A stretch of DNA of 64,000 nt from Dawidia soli (GCF_018598185.1 NZ_JAHESC010000001.1:186001-250000), one strand, 5' to 3'. Positions 18,099-27,585 are shown, counted from the stretch's first letter. Made by a program: numbers and translations. Notes: a model not told the origin generated them from the letters alone.

Positions 18099-19931
18099 AT
18101 GAATAAGAATATAATCATCAAGACCATAGCCTGGATGTTTCCGGCGGCGCTCATGGTTGCCTATTCGTGCAACGACAGCTTCCTGGAGCAGCCGCAAAAG
18201 GGTGCGTTGGGCGACGAGCTCGTGATCACGAAGAAAGGTGCCGAGCAAAGCCTGATCGGTGCCTATGCCGCCCTGAAGGGTACCCAAGGCAACTACAACG
18301 GTGCAAATACCGGTTGGGTATTTGGCAGTATCGTCGGTGGCGACGCCCACAAGGGGTCTGACGCCGGTGACCAGTCGGATATCAACCCGATTGCCAACTT
18401 TACGGCAACGTCGACCAACAGCTATTTCAATGCGAAGTGGATCACGAACTACGACGGTATCAACCGTGCGAACTCGACGATCAAGATCCTCGACAAGCTG
18501 GATGCCAGCGAGATCTCCGACGCCGACAAAACCACGCTGCGTGCGGAGGCCCGTTTCCTGCGCGGTTTCTATCACATGGAAGTGAAGAAGATGTGGAACA
18601 TGGTGCCGTATGTAGACGAGAAGATCGACTACCTGCTGGGCAACTACAAAGTTCCGAACGACCGGGACATCTGGGCCGACATCGAAGCGGACTTCAAGTT
18701 CGGCTACGACAACCTGGCTGGCAGCGGCATGGCCGCGGGCCGCGCAAACAAATGGGCTGCGGGAGCGTTTCTGGCCAAAGCCTATATGTTCCAGCGTAAG
18801 TTCACGGAGGCCAAAGCGGTGCTGGATGCCATCATTGCCGAAGGCACGACGCCCGGCGGCGCACGCTACGGCCTGATGGATAAGTTCCACGACAACTTCG
18901 AGATGAAGAACGACAACAACAAGGAATCTGTGTTCGCTTACCAGGCATCGATCAACGACGGTTCCGGCGGTAACAACTCGAACTTCTCCGAGATCCTGAA
19001 CTGGCCCTATAACAACGGTCCCGGTGGTTGCTGCGGTTTCTTCCAGCCGTCGTTCGACCTGGCTAATTCATACCGAACGGACGGTGCCGGTCTGCCGCTG
19101 CTCAACGCGACGTACAACACCACAGAACAGTTGAAAGACGACATGGGCATTGCGGTAGACGACGCTTCGTTTTCACCGGACGCCGGCAACCTCGATCCGC
19201 GCATCGACTGGACGATCGGCCGCCGCGGTGTGCCGTACCTGGACTGGGGTACACACCCGGGTGCATCCTGGGTACGTCTGCAATCCAATGGTGGACCGTA
19301 CTCGCCTAAGAAACATGCTTATGCCAAAGCCGACGAATCGTCTGTGACCGACGGCAGCTCGTGGACGAAAGGTCTGACCGGTATCAACGTGCAGTTCATT
19401 CGTTACGCGGACGTACTGCTGTGGGCGGCCGAAGCCGAAGCCGAGCTGGTGAAAGCCGGCACGGGTGGCGACCTGGTGAAAGCCCGCGAATATGTCAATA
19501 TGATCCGTCGCAGAGCCGCCAACCCGGCAGGCTTTGTAAAGGTGAGCGTGCAGAACGGCAAGACCGACTGGGACGCTTACCTGGACGGAACGGTAGCGTC
19601 TCAGCCTGCTGCGCGATATGTTATCGCCGAGTATCCTTCTTTCCCCGACGCTACTTATGCGCTGCGCGCCATTCACTTCGAGCGCAAGCTCGAGCTCGGC
19701 ATGGAAGGCCACCGTTTCTTTGACCTGGTACGGTGGGGTGAAACCACCAGCGCCAGTGGCAACCCGGTGAACCTGCAGGCCTACCTGGATTACGAAGGTA
19801 CACGCCTTGGCATTTACAGAGGTGTAACCTTTGTTGTAAACAAGCACGAGTACTACCCGCTGCCGCAAAACCAGATCGACCTCGAGCAGACCGGCGGCGA
19901 ATCGGCGCTGACGCAAAACCCCGGGTATTAA
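18099..19931 (+). CDS. SusD/RagB-family surface nutrient-binding lipoprotein
   Basis: 610 residues. The signal ends at YSC with Cys24, followed by NDSFLEQPQKG, the conserved start of SusD proteins. The TPR-like helical core includes AEQSLIGAYAALKG, LRAEARFLRGFYHMEVKKMW and KWAAGAFLAKAYMF. The C-terminal part has VQFIRYADVLLWAAEAEAEL, YVNMIRRRAANP and the family motif AIHFERKLELGMEGHRFFDLVRWG. It caps the SusC barrel at the cell surface and captures ligand. A strong terminator 22 bp downstream ends the operon. Confidence 0.95.
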   Translation: MNKNIIIKTIAWMFPAALMVAYSCNDSFLEQPQKGALGDELVITKKGAEQSLIGAYAALKGTQGNYNGANTGWVFGSIVGGDAHKGSDAGDQSDINPIANFTATSTNSYFNAKWITNYDGINRANSTIKILDKLDASEISDADKTTLRAEARFLRGFYHMEVKKMWNMVPYVDEKIDYLLGNYKVPNDRDIWADIEADFKFGYDNLAGSGMAAGRANKWAAGAFLAKAYMFQRKFTEAKAVLDAIIAEGTTPGGARYGLMDKFHDNFEMKNDNNKESVFAYQASINDGSGGNNSNFSEILNWPYNNGPGGCCGFFQPSFDLANSYRTDGAGLPLLNATYNTTEQLKDDMGIAVDDASFSPDAGNLDPRIDWTIGRRGVPYLDWGTHPGASWVRLQSNGGPYSPKKHAYAKADESSVTDGSSWTKGLTGINVQFIRYADVLLWAAEAEAELVKAGTGGDLVKAREYVNMIRRRAANPAGFVKVSVQNGKTDWDAYLDGTVASQPAARYVIAEYPSFPDATYALRAIHFERKLELGMEGHRFFDLVRWGETTSASGNPVNLQAYLDYEGTRLGIYRGVTFVVNKHEYYPLPQNQIDLEQTGGESALTQNPGY

Positions 19932-19952
19932 GATTCCGATAATACTTTCAAG

Positions 19953-19990
19953 AAAGGCAAGACCAGTTTATATTGGTCTTGCCTTTTTAT
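19953..19990 (+). terminator. Rho-independent terminator after susD
   Basis: Stem AAAGGCAAGACCA / TGGTCTTGCCTTT with loop GTTTATAT, then TTTTTATT. The next gene starts 18 bp later, so it either has read-through or its own promoter inside the hairpin region. Confidence 0.88.
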
Positions 19991-20007
19991 TAGCCTGACC
20001 TGTATCC

Positions 20008-23000
20008 ATGTATAAAGCATCCTTATTTTCGCTTGCATTGGTTGCCTTCCTGGCGTGCTCGTGCGACAAACCCTCGAATACGCTTTTCCGGCGGCTGTCT
20101 GCCGACCAGACCGGTATAGATTTTGAGAATACCATACAAGAGAGCGACTCCTTTAACATCCTGACGCAAGAGTATATCTACAACGGCGGCGGGGTAGGGG
20201 TGGCCGACTTTAACAACGACGGCCTACAAGACATTTTCTTCGCCGGCAATGCCGTGCCCAACCGGTTGTACCTCAATCGCGGTGATCTCTCGTTTGAGGA
20301 TGTTACCGAGACAGCAAAGGTAAATATACCCGGCCGGTGGAACTCCGGCGTGGCCATCGCTGATGTCAACCAGGACGGCAAGATGGATATCTATGTCTGT
20401 GCTACCATGAAAGCCGACTCGGCCGATCGCCAGAACATGTTGTTCATCAACAAAGGCCTTGACGACAAAGGGGTGCCTGTCTTTGCCGACGAGGCCAGGG
20501 CCTATGGTGTTACCGATGGTGGCTATAGTGTTACGGCTGCTTTCCTGGATTACGACCGCGATGGTGATCTCGACCTCTTTGTGCTGATCAACCAGCGCAT
20601 GGATCACCTGCCGACCAACTACCGGCCCAAGATCGCCGATGGCACGGCGCTGAACAACGACCGCCTCTATCGCAACAATGGCAACGGCACCTTTACCGAT
20701 GTGTCTGTCGCGGCCGGAATCACACTGGAAGGTTTCGGCCTGGGCCTCTCGGTCGCCGACCTGAACCTCGACGGCTGGCCGGACCTCTATATCTCGAACG
20801 ACTACCTGTCGAACGATGTGTTATACATCAACCAGCACGACGGCACATTCCGCAATCAGATTGCCGAATACATCGGCCACCAAAGCCAGTTCTCCATGGG
20901 CAACGACGCTGGCGACATCAACAACGATGGTCGTCCGGATATCATTACCGCCGACATGCTGCCGGAGAACAACGATCGCAAGAAAACCACGATCAGCAAC
21001 AAATCGTACCTGAACTACATCCACAACGAAAAGTACGGATACGAATATCAGTATGTGCGCAACATGCTGCATTTGAACAACGGACTGGAGAAGGGTATCA
21101 AGTTTAGCGAGATCGGCCAGCTGGCGGGGGTATTTCAGACGGAGTGGAGCTGGTCGCCATTGTTTGCCGATGTCGATAACGACGGCTACAAAGACTTGCT
21201 TGTTACCAACGGTTTTCCGAAGGACGTAACCGATAAAGATTTTTCCAACTATCGCAACGACGTGGGTAAAGTGGCCAGTGCTGCGCAGCTCATCGACTCG
21301 ATCCCGGTCGTGCGCATACCGAACTATGCTTTCCGCAACAATGGCGACCTCACCTTTACGGATGCCACCCGATCGTGGGGCCTCGACGTACCGTCGTTCT
21401 CCAACGGCGCTGCCTACGCGGACTTTGACAACGACGGCGACCTGGACTATGTCGTGAACGACATCAACGAAGCCGCGCTGTTCTTTGAAAATACATTGTA
21501 TACCAATGGGAGTGACGCACCGCGCGCGACAAACTTCCTGCGTGTGCGGTTCCCGCAAGGTGCCGCGGCGGTGGGCGCGAAAGTGTGGCTGCGCGACGGA
21601 AACCGTACGCAGTACCAGGAGTATTATCCCAGCCGTGGTTTCCTGTCTACGGTCGAGCCGGTGCTGCACTTCGGTTTAGGGGCTTCCCGTCAGGCAGACA
21701 CGGTGTGGATCGCGTGGCCGGACGGCAAGCTGCAGCAGTTGGTGCAGGTAGCAGCCAACCAGGTGGTGGATGCGAAGCCGGCGGCGGACGCACGGCCGGC
21801 GTCACGGCCGGCCTGGATGGACAATCCCACGGTCCCGCTAGTGATGCCCGCGACCGAAGGGCTTGTGTACCGCCACCAGGAAGAGGATAAGATCGACTTC
21901 AACCTGCAGCGTACCTTGCCGCACAAATTTTCACAGGCGGGGCCCGCGCTGTGCAGCGGCGATGTCAACGGCGATGGCCTCGAGGATGTGATCATCGGCG
22001 CCTCGGCGAACCAGGAGCCAGTGGTATTCCTGCAAAAGAAGGGCGGCACCTTTCAACGCCAACCCCAGGCACTTACGTCGGACGACAACGAACGCGAGAT
22101 GGCCGGCCTGCTGCTGTTTGACGCAGACCTGGACGGTGACCTCGACCTGTATGTCGCGGCCGGAAGTGTCGAGAACGCCACGCCCGAACGGTATCGCCAC
22201 AGCCTGTACATCAACAACGGCAAAGGCAAGTTTGCAGCGGCGCCCGATAGGCTCCCGGTTGTACAGACCAGCGGCGCCTGTGTACGGGCGGCGGATTATG
22301 ACGCCGACGGCGACCTGGACCTGTTTGTCGGGGGACGTGTCATCCCCGGCAGCTATCCGCTGCCACCCGACAGCTACCTGCTGCAAAACAAGGACGGCCG
22401 GTTCACCGATGTGACCGACGCCGTGGCCCCCGGGTTGCGCCGCGCCGGTATGATCACGGATGCGCTCTGGTCCGACATCGACAACGACGGCCAGACCGAC
22501 CTTGTCATCGCGGGTGAGTTTATGCCCGTTACGTTCTTCCGGAATCAAGCCGGCAAGCTGCAACGCCTGGGGCAGACGGGTGTTGAAACATCGGTAGGAT
22601 GGTGGAACAGCCTGGTAGCCGGCGACTTCGACGAAGACGGCGACACGGATTATATCGCCGGCAACCTGGGCGATAACAACGGCTTCCAGGTAACCAGGGA
22701 ATATCCCTTACGCCTTACCGCCAAGGACGTTGACGGCAACGGCAGCATCGACCCTGTGCTGGCTTGCTACATGAAGACGTCTATGACAGACGATACCAAG
22801 CGCTTGTTCCCCGTACACTTCTGGGATGAGCTAAACTCACAAAGCCCAAAGTTCCGGAACAAGTACGCACGCTACAAGCAATACAGCAAGGTGACGATGG
22901 AAAGCCTTCTTTCGTCTGAGGATCTGAAAGACGCTGTGGTGCTCGAAGCGAACCAGATGCGCTCGGCCTATATTGAAAACAAAGGAGGAGGTACGTTTGC

Positions 23001-23523
23001 CCTGCATGCCTTGCCGATGGCCGTACAGGTAGCTCCTGTCAACGGCATGGTGACAGCCGACATCAATCACGACGGCCACCAGGACGTGCTGCTTGTCGGT
23101 AATGACTATGGCAACGAGGTGTTTGCGGGCCGGTACGACGCCTTTACCGGGTTGGTATTGCTGGGCGATGGAAAGGGGCGCTTTAGTGTGGTATCGTCAG
23201 AACAAAGCGGTTTCTATGTGCCGGGCGACGCCAAGGCGCTGGTGCGCGTGGCGACGCCGACCGGCGAGCTATTCCTGGCGTCACAAAACCGCGATAGTCT
23301 GAAGGTGTTCCAGGCGCCGATACCGGCCGGGAGCCGCCGGATCACACCGGGGCCGCTCGACTGCAGGCTGGAGGTAGTATATACAGACGGCCGGAAACAG
23401 CGTGTGGAATTATTCTACGGGGCGGGCTACCTGTCGCAGCCTTCGCGGCAGCTCGTGCTGCCCGCTGCCGTACAGGAGGCCACACTTTATACCTTCGGCG
23501 GGGTAGGGCGTAAGGCCCTTTGA
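20008..23523 (+). CDS. FG-GAP/VCBS repeat lipoprotein with ASPIC/UnbV domain
   Basis: 1171 residues. Signal MYKASLFSLALVAFLACSC with a lipidation cysteine at 17 or 19. The body consists of many FG-GAP/VCBS repeats with calcium-binding-like DxDxDG loops: GVGVADFNNDGLQDIFFAGN, ADVNQDGKMDIYVC, DYDRDGDLDLFV, ADFDNDGDLDYVVNDIN, DADLDGDLDLYVAAG, ADINHDGHQDVLLV. An ASPIC/UnbV-type segment sits near residues 515-590 (RVRFPQGAAAVGAKVWLRDG, then YYPSRGFLSTVEPVLHFGLG). Such proteins often follow SusCD pairs in Bacteroidota; probably a surface beta-propeller-like binding protein. Function unknown. It follows susD closely but behind a terminator. Confidence 0.9.
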   Translation: MYKASLFSLALVAFLACSCDKPSNTLFRRLSADQTGIDFENTIQESDSFNILTQEYIYNGGGVGVADFNNDGLQDIFFAGNAVPNRLYLNRGDLSFEDVTETAKVNIPGRWNSGVAIADVNQDGKMDIYVCATMKADSADRQNMLFINKGLDDKGVPVFADEARAYGVTDGGYSVTAAFLDYDRDGDLDLFVLINQRMDHLPTNYRPKIADGTALNNDRLYRNNGNGTFTDVSVAAGITLEGFGLGLSVADLNLDGWPDLYISNDYLSNDVLYINQHDGTFRNQIAEYIGHQSQFSMGNDAGDINNDGRPDIITADMLPENNDRKKTTISNKSYLNYIHNEKYGYEYQYVRNMLHLNNGLEKGIKFSEIGQLAGVFQTEWSWSPLFADVDNDGYKDLLVTNGFPKDVTDKDFSNYRNDVGKVASAAQLIDSIPVVRIPNYAFRNNGDLTFTDATRSWGLDVPSFSNGAAYADFDNDGDLDYVVNDINEAALFFENTLYTNGSDAPRATNFLRVRFPQGAAAVGAKVWLRDGNRTQYQEYYPSRGFLSTVEPVLHFGLGASRQADTVWIAWPDGKLQQLVQVAANQVVDAKPAADARPASRPAWMDNPTVPLVMPATEGLVYRHQEEDKIDFNLQRTLPHKFSQAGPALCSGDVNGDGLEDVIIGASANQEPVVFLQKKGGTFQRQPQALTSDDNEREMAGLLLFDADLDGDLDLYVAAGSVENATPERYRHSLYINNGKGKFAAAPDRLPVVQTSGACVRAADYDADGDLDLFVGGRVIPGSYPLPPDSYLLQNKDGRFTDVTDAVAPGLRRAGMITDALWSDIDNDGQTDLVIAGEFMPVTFFRNQAGKLQRLGQTGVETSVGWWNSLVAGDFDEDGDTDYIAGNLGDNNGFQVTREYPLRLTAKDVDGNGSIDPVLACYMKTSMTDDTKRLFPVHFWDELNSQSPKFRNKYARYKQYSKVTMESLLSSEDLKDAVVLEANQMRSAYIENKGGGTFALHALPMAVQVAPVNGMVTADINHDGHQDVLLVGNDYGNEVFAGRYDAFTGLVLLGDGKGRFSVVSSEQSGFYVPGDAKALVRVATPTGELFLASQNRDSLKVFQAPIPAGSRRITPGPLDCRLEVVYTDGRKQRVELFYGAGYLSQPSRQLVLPAAVQEATLYTFGGVGRKAL

Positions 23524-23564
23524 TGGTGAAAAAACTGTAAAGTGGTCACATTTCTGTCATGTTC

Positions 23565-23595
23565 ATTGACTTTTTTGCGGTAATGGATATCTTTC
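23565..23595 (+). promoter_or_regulatory. Bacteroidota-type promoter for the TM2/M48 cluster
   Basis: ATTG at 23565-23568, a 19-bp spacer, then TATCTTTC at 23588-23595: 3/4 and 7/8 matches to the TTTG / TAnnTTTG consensus. It ends 36 bp upstream of the TM2 gene start. Confidence 0.5.
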
Positions 23596-23631
23596 ACGAA
23601 AATTCACCATTCTAACCTTTCCTTAATAATC

Positions 23632-23967
23632 ATGGATTCATCTAAGATTGACATGTACCTGATGACGAACGCCAAGTTCTTCGACGGTAACAAAGTTGCC
23701 CTGATACGCGAACGCCTCGTGGCGTTGGACGAAAGCCGTTTTACACAACTCCACGCTGTAAATTTGAAGGACCCTACTACTATCCTGATCGTTTCTATCC
23801 TGGCCGGTGGTCTTGGTATCGACCGTTTCATGATTGGCGACACAGGTCTTGGCATTGCAAAGCTTCTCACGTGCGGTGGCCTCGGTATCTGGACCATTGT
23901 TGACTGGTTCATGATCCAATCACGCACGCGCGAAGTGAACTTCGAACGTCTGCTGCAAGTGGTATAA
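23632..23967 (+). CDS. TM2 domain membrane protein
   Basis: 111 residues. A 50-residue polar N-terminal part is followed by a TM2 domain: TILIVSILAGGLGIDRFMIG as first helix plus the conserved DRF motif, then GIAKLLTCGGLGIWTIVDWF as second helix, and a short basic cytoplasmic tail. TM2 proteins are small inner-membrane proteins of unclear function. First gene of a four-gene cluster (TM2, DUF2752, DUF4870, M48 protease) with gaps of 22, 2 and 4 bp, so almost certainly co-transcribed. Confidence 0.9.
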   Translation: MDSSKIDMYLMTNAKFFDGNKVALIRERLVALDESRFTQLHAVNLKDPTTILIVSILAGGLGIDRFMIGDTGLGIAKLLTCGGLGIWTIVDWFMIQSRTREVNFERLLQVV

Positions 23968-23989
23968 ACCATTTACCGGAATCCGATCT

Positions 23990-24406
23990 ATGGCACGCAG
24001 TAACCGCAGTGTTTATGGTTTGATCGTATTCTTGTCTGGGGCCGGGTATGCCTGGCTGGGATATCACTTCTTCGGAGGTGACGACCATGCCCACGTTACG
24101 CTGTGCGTGTTCAAGCACATGACAGGTGTACCGTGTCCGTCGTGTGGTGTTACCCGGTCCCTTCTTTCTCTCCTGCATGGAAATATTCAGGAAGCGTTGT
24201 GGATCAATCCCCTCGGCCTTGTGGCCGCCATCCTGTTGACAATCCTGCCAGCCTGGGCGTTGTATGACGGCGTACAGCGCAAGGGTACGCTGCCCGCAGC
24301 CTACCGTTGGGCGGAGCTTCGCCTGCAGCAACACAAGCTGTTATATGTACCGCTAATCGCCCTTGTCCTCGTGAACTGGGGTTGGAACATCCTAAAAGAT
24401 CTTTAA
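23990..24406 (+). CDS. DUF2752 membrane protein
   Basis: 138 residues. The DUF2752 hallmark is FKHMTGVPCPSCGVTRSLLS, with the Cys-Pro-x-Cys-Gly pair, followed by LLHGNIQEALWINPLG and a hydrophobic helix AAILLTILPAWALY; a helix near each end suggests three transmembrane segments. The CxxC pair may bind metal or be redox-active, but no function is established for the family. Second gene of the TM2 cluster. Confidence 0.9.
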   Translation: MARSNRSVYGLIVFLSGAGYAWLGYHFFGGDDHAHVTLCVFKHMTGVPCPSCGVTRSLLSLLHGNIQEALWINPLGLVAAILLTILPAWALYDGVQRKGTLPAAYRWAELRLQQHKLLYVPLIALVLVNWGWNILKDL

Positions 24407-24408
24407 CC

Positions 24409-24840
24409 ATGGCTCAAGTATCGGAATTTGTATACCGCCCCGATGACTACGAAAGTGAAAAGGCATCGAACAGCTATCTCATGTCTGTGGTAGCGGTGAT
24501 CGCCGGCCTGCCACTCCCCATTATCAACCTGCTTGCTACGCTATTCTTTTACTTCGGCAATCGCAAGGGTACCTTCTTTGTGCGCTGGCATTGTACACAG
24601 GCCTTGCTTTCGCAGGTTACCGTGCTGTGTATGAACAGCGCCGGGTTTGCCTGGACGATATCCATTATCTTCCGCGACGCCACGGTGACGAACACCTACG
24701 TTGCTTATATGATCACGGTGGTGTTGTTCAACATCGGCGAGTTTATTGCGACGGTATACGCCGCGATTGTTACCCGTAAGGGACAACATGTGTCATTTTG
24801 GTTCTTCGGGCCGTTAACCGCCCTCATCTGTAAAGACTGA
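24409..24840 (+). CDS. DUF4870-type membrane protein
   Basis: 143 residues from the ATG at 24409, 2 bp after the previous stop; a longer frame starting at 24307 would overlap the DUF2752 gene by about 100 bp and is rejected. Three to four hydrophobic segments: YLMSVVAVIAGLPLPIINLL, FVRWHCTQALLSQVTVLCM, YMITVVLFNIGEFIATVYAA and SFWFFGPLTALI. The RWHCTQALL element corresponds to the FHARQAL motif usual in DUF4870 proteins. Function unknown. Third gene of the TM2 cluster. Confidence 0.8.
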   Translation: MAQVSEFVYRPDDYESEKASNSYLMSVVAVIAGLPLPIINLLATLFFYFGNRKGTFFVRWHCTQALLSQVTVLCMNSAGFAWTISIIFRDATVTNTYVAYMITVVLFNIGEFIATVYAAIVTRKGQHVSFWFFGPLTALICKD

Positions 24841-24844
24841 TATC

Positions 24845-25738
24845 ATGGAAAAAATACTGATCCAGTTTGCTGTACTGGTCATCTCTTTCTTCGGTCTGTG
24901 GTTTCTCCTCAGCCGCATCGACTTTGTTGATCGTGACCAGGTGGAGAAATTCGCCGCGGAGAGCGAACAAAAGCTTGGCGAGGTCATTCTTGAAAGCATT
25001 ACACTGACCAGTGAAGAGGTGAACAACAAAAAGCTGCAGGCGATGCTTGATTCCATTAAGGTGCGTCTGTGCGAAGGAAAACAATTGGACTGCAGTAAGA
25101 TCAAGTTGCACCTGGTGCGTAACAGCGAGGTAAATGCTTTTGCGTTGCCGGACGACCACCTGGTGGTGTTTACGGGGTTGCTGGAGTATGCCGAGAATGC
25201 CGAAGAAGTGGCGGGTGTCATGGCCCATGAGATCGGGCATATAGAAAAGAACCACGTTATGAAAAAGCTTACCAAAGATATCGGCCTGTCGATGCTCTTC
25301 TCCATTGCCGGTGGTGAAGCTGGCGGTAAGATCGCCCGGGAAACGGCCAGGACGCTATCGTCATCGGCCTTTGACCGCGACAAGGAAGCCGAAGCGGATG
25401 CGTTTGCCGTGGAAGCGCTGTCGGCTGCGAATATTGACCCGCAGCACCTCAGCGACTTTTTCTTCCGCCTTGCGCGCAAGCATGATCAGCCCGAGGAGCT
25501 TGTCTGGATCAGCACACACCCCGATACGGATGAGCGCGCAGAGAAGATCATCCAGCTGAAGAAGAACTATACGATAAAACCGGAACCCATTTTCCATACC
25601 GACTGGAAAGAGATCCAGCGATTGGTATTCAGCTACGAGGAAGACGATAACGACGACCTTGGCGACTATGATGCCGAAGCCGACTCGGTCGTGGATATGA
25701 CCGAAGAAGTAGGCGCCGACACGGTTGCGGTACAATAG
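24845..25738 (+). CDS. M48-family membrane-anchored metalloprotease
   Basis: 297 residues. An N-terminal anchor helix (LIQFAVLVISFFGLWFLL, 5-22) is followed by a peptidase M48 domain. The zinc motif HEIGH lies at 128-132 in VMAHEIGHIEKNHV, and the third ligand is Glu181 in DKEAEADAFAVEAL. VNAFALPDDHLVVFTGLLEY is the conserved strand before the helix and STHPDTDERAEKI is the conserved C-terminal segment. A very acidic tail (EEDDNDDLGDYDAEAD) follows. Likely a periplasm- or membrane-facing quality-control protease. Last gene of the TM2 cluster, converging with the DUF72 gene 1 bp away. Confidence 0.93.
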   Translation: MEKILIQFAVLVISFFGLWFLLSRIDFVDRDQVEKFAAESEQKLGEVILESITLTSEEVNNKKLQAMLDSIKVRLCEGKQLDCSKIKLHLVRNSEVNAFALPDDHLVVFTGLLEYAENAEEVAGVMAHEIGHIEKNHVMKKLTKDIGLSMLFSIAGGEAGGKIARETARTLSSSAFDRDKEAEADAFAVEALSAANIDPQHLSDFFFRLARKHDQPEELVWISTHPDTDERAEKIIQLKKNYTIKPEPIFHTDWKEIQRLVFSYEEDDNDDLGDYDAEADSVVDMTEEVGADTVAVQ

Positions 25739-25739
25739 C

Positions 25740-26696
25740 TCAGGATCTTCGTGAGGGTCTTCGCCTGGCGGGGGCGCTCGCCGGCGGCAGATCGAACAAC
25801 GTGCTTTGCTGAGGAATAAACGCGGGCTCCCGAACCTGCGTGCCGCAATGTCTGTTCAGCTCGGCGATGAAGTATTTTATCAGCTCGGGTGAGTGGAGCT
25901 CGTCGTGCTGGTGCATAAAGAAGTATATCTTGCGAATGCCATACCCCGTCCATTGTTTGATACGCAGGACCCACTCGTCGATGCGCGTGTAGTCGGTGGG
26001 ATGAAGGCCATTGCCCACAAACCGGATGAAAGCCTCGGGCGTCGTCAGCCGCATATGTACGCAATCGCGCCGCCCCGAGGCATCGGAAATAACTGTACCG
26101 CGATGGTTTTGCGCTAACATATCAAACACGGACCCGAACGCCTGCGCGTCGCTGAACCAACCCGGGTTCCGGAATTCTACGAAGACATCGAGGTTGCGCG
26201 GCAAGGTTTCCAAAAAGGCAGCGAGAACATCCTGCGTCTCCGGCCCCATGTTGGGATGTGGCATCAGGAAGATAGGTCCCAGGTTATTTTGGAAGCCGGC
26301 GATACCTTCCAGGAAACGATCGGTTAGCTCCTGTACATCTTTCAACCGCTTTATGTGGGTGATCTCTTCCGTAAACTTGGGGCAGAACTTAAAGTCCGGT
26401 CCCACCTTTTCACGCCAGCTATTGGTTTGACGTACCGTCGGCATGCCATAAAACGTAGCATTCATTTCAATACAGTTGAAATGCCGCGCGTAGTGTTCCA
26501 GGAAGTCCGACTCCTTTGTGCCGGGCGGATAGATCTTGCCGATCCAGTCTTTACGTCCCCACTTGGCACACCCCACAAAGATCTCGGGCCTGGCATGGTT
26601 CGTCGCCTGCAGGATCGCCAGGGTCTCGGTCGGGTCTGCGGGGAGCGTAAAGTCGATAGTGTCGAGCATGGCCGGATCGACCTTTCCAAATTCCAT
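25740..26696 (-). CDS. DUF72 family protein
   Basis: 318 residues. TIM-barrel DUF72 signatures: IFVGCAKWGRKDWIGKIYPP, FNCIEMNATFYGMP, DFKFCPKFTEEITHIKRLKD, LDVFVEFRNPGWF and the KIYFFMHQHDELHSPELIKY segment. The function of DUF72 proteins is not established. The first 40 residues and a basic Pro/Arg-rich tail (PARRRPSRRS) are outside the core. It converges with the M48 gene, the two stop codons being 1 bp apart with no hairpin between them. Confidence 0.9.
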   Translation of the reverse strand: MEFGKVDPAMLDTIDFTLPADPTETLAILQATNHARPEIFVGCAKWGRKDWIGKIYPPGTKESDFLEHYARHFNCIEMNATFYGMPTVRQTNSWREKVGPDFKFCPKFTEEITHIKRLKDVQELTDRFLEGIAGFQNNLGPIFLMPHPNMGPETQDVLAAFLETLPRNLDVFVEFRNPGWFSDAQAFGSVFDMLAQNHRGTVISDASGRRDCVHMRLTTPEAFIRFVGNGLHPTDYTRIDEWVLRIKQWTGYGIRKIYFFMHQHDELHSPELIKYFIAELNRHCGTQVREPAFIPQQSTLFDLPPASAPARRRPSRRS

Positions 26697-26749
26697 AGCG
26701 GTATTGATGTGTAAAACGTGCTGGCGGTAAAACTAGCACATTCAGAACA

Positions 26750-27295
26750 CTAATCGACCCGTGTCAGGTTCATTTCGATGAAGGGTGACCAGGTGGTGCC
26801 ATCGGCGGAGAACTCGCCGGTCTCATGCCAGGTCTTTTTTGCCGGGTCGATGGTGATGGAGTAGCGGGTTTTGCCACGATTGGGAATATCAAAGCCCCAT
26901 TGAAAGGCGTTGTCGCCGGTAGGCTTCACCCAGGCCTCGGTGGCGCGGCCGTCTTTCAGGTATGTTTTGAATTTGTACTCTTTGGTGTTCAGGTCGTACG
27001 ACAAGACTCCGAAGGCATGGTGTACCACCGTCTCTTGCTGGGTAGCGGCATTTACCGCTTTGCCTACGCCTTCGACGACAATGATGGTGCCTTCGAGCTT
27101 TGATTCCACGCGCTCGTCCATGCGCGCAGTACGGGCGGGGCCGTTGCCCATCTTCATGGAGCTTTCGCCTTGCCAGTGGCCGATCCAGGCAGCAAAAGGT
27201 TTGAGATTGTCGGTGCCGGCATCTTGTGCGGATACGGCCGTGCTGAACAGCAGGTGCATGCCCAGCATCAGGAGGAGGATCAATGTGTTCTTCAT
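26750..27295 (-). CDS. Secreted DUF1579-like protein
   Basis: 181 residues with signal peptide MKNTLILLLMLGMHLLFSTAVSA. The mature part looks like a lipocalin-type beta-barrel: FAAWIGHWQGESSMKMGN, GTIIVVEGVGKAV, FGVLSYDLNTKEYKFKTYLK and WHETGEFSADGTTW. This matches DUF1579-type proteins, which have no assigned role. Its ATG overlaps the stop of the regulator gene upstream (ATGA), so translation is coupled. Confidence 0.8.
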   Translation of the reverse strand: MKNTLILLLMLGMHLLFSTAVSAQDAGTDNLKPFAAWIGHWQGESSMKMGNGPARTARMDERVESKLEGTIIVVEGVGKAVNAATQQETVVHHAFGVLSYDLNTKEYKFKTYLKDGRATEAWVKPTGDNAFQWGFDIPNRGKTRYSITIDPAKKTWHETGEFSADGTTWSPFIEMNLTRVD

Positions 27296-27585
27296 AAGGG
27301 GTTATGATTTAAGTATTGTTTGAGGTCGTTCACATATTGCTCGAAGGCCGCTACACCCTTGGGTGTGATGCGGCAGGTCGTCAGCGGTTTCTTGCCGCGA
27401 AAGGTTTTTTCGAGCGAGATATACCCTGCCTCGGCAAGCTTGTCGAGCTGTACGCTGAGGTTGCCGGCCGTGCTGTTCGTCTTCTCCTTCAAAAATGTAA
27501 ACTCGGCCGACTCCAGACTCATGAGCAGCGACATGACGGCCAGGCGCAACTGCGCATGTAACAGCGGGTCGAGGTCCTTAAACAT
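27292..27585 (-). CDS. Winged-helix transcriptional regulator (MarR/ArsR-like)
   Basis: 97 residues from MFKDLDPLLHAQLRLAVMSL. The helix-turn-helix is EFTFLKEKTNSTAGNLSVQL and the wing is YISLEKTFRGKKPLTTCRIT, followed by KGVAAFEQYV. This is the short winged-helix type often encoded with a small membrane protein. A longer frame to 27717 lies inside the upstream gene in another phase and is discarded. It overlaps the membrane-protein gene by 8 bp and the DUF1579 gene by 4 bp. A palindrome at 28186-28204 upstream of the operon is a candidate autoregulatory site. Confidence 0.88.
   Translation of the reverse strand: MFKDLDPLLHAQLRLAVMSLLMSLESAEFTFLKEKTNSTAGNLSVQLDKLAEAGYISLEKTFRGKKPLTTCRITPKGVAAFEQYVNDLKQYLNHNPL

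Noticed and set aside
24307-24408. Upstream extension of the DUF4870 gene
   Set aside because: It overlaps the DUF2752 gene by about 100 bp; the ATG at 24409 sits 2 bp after that gene's stop.
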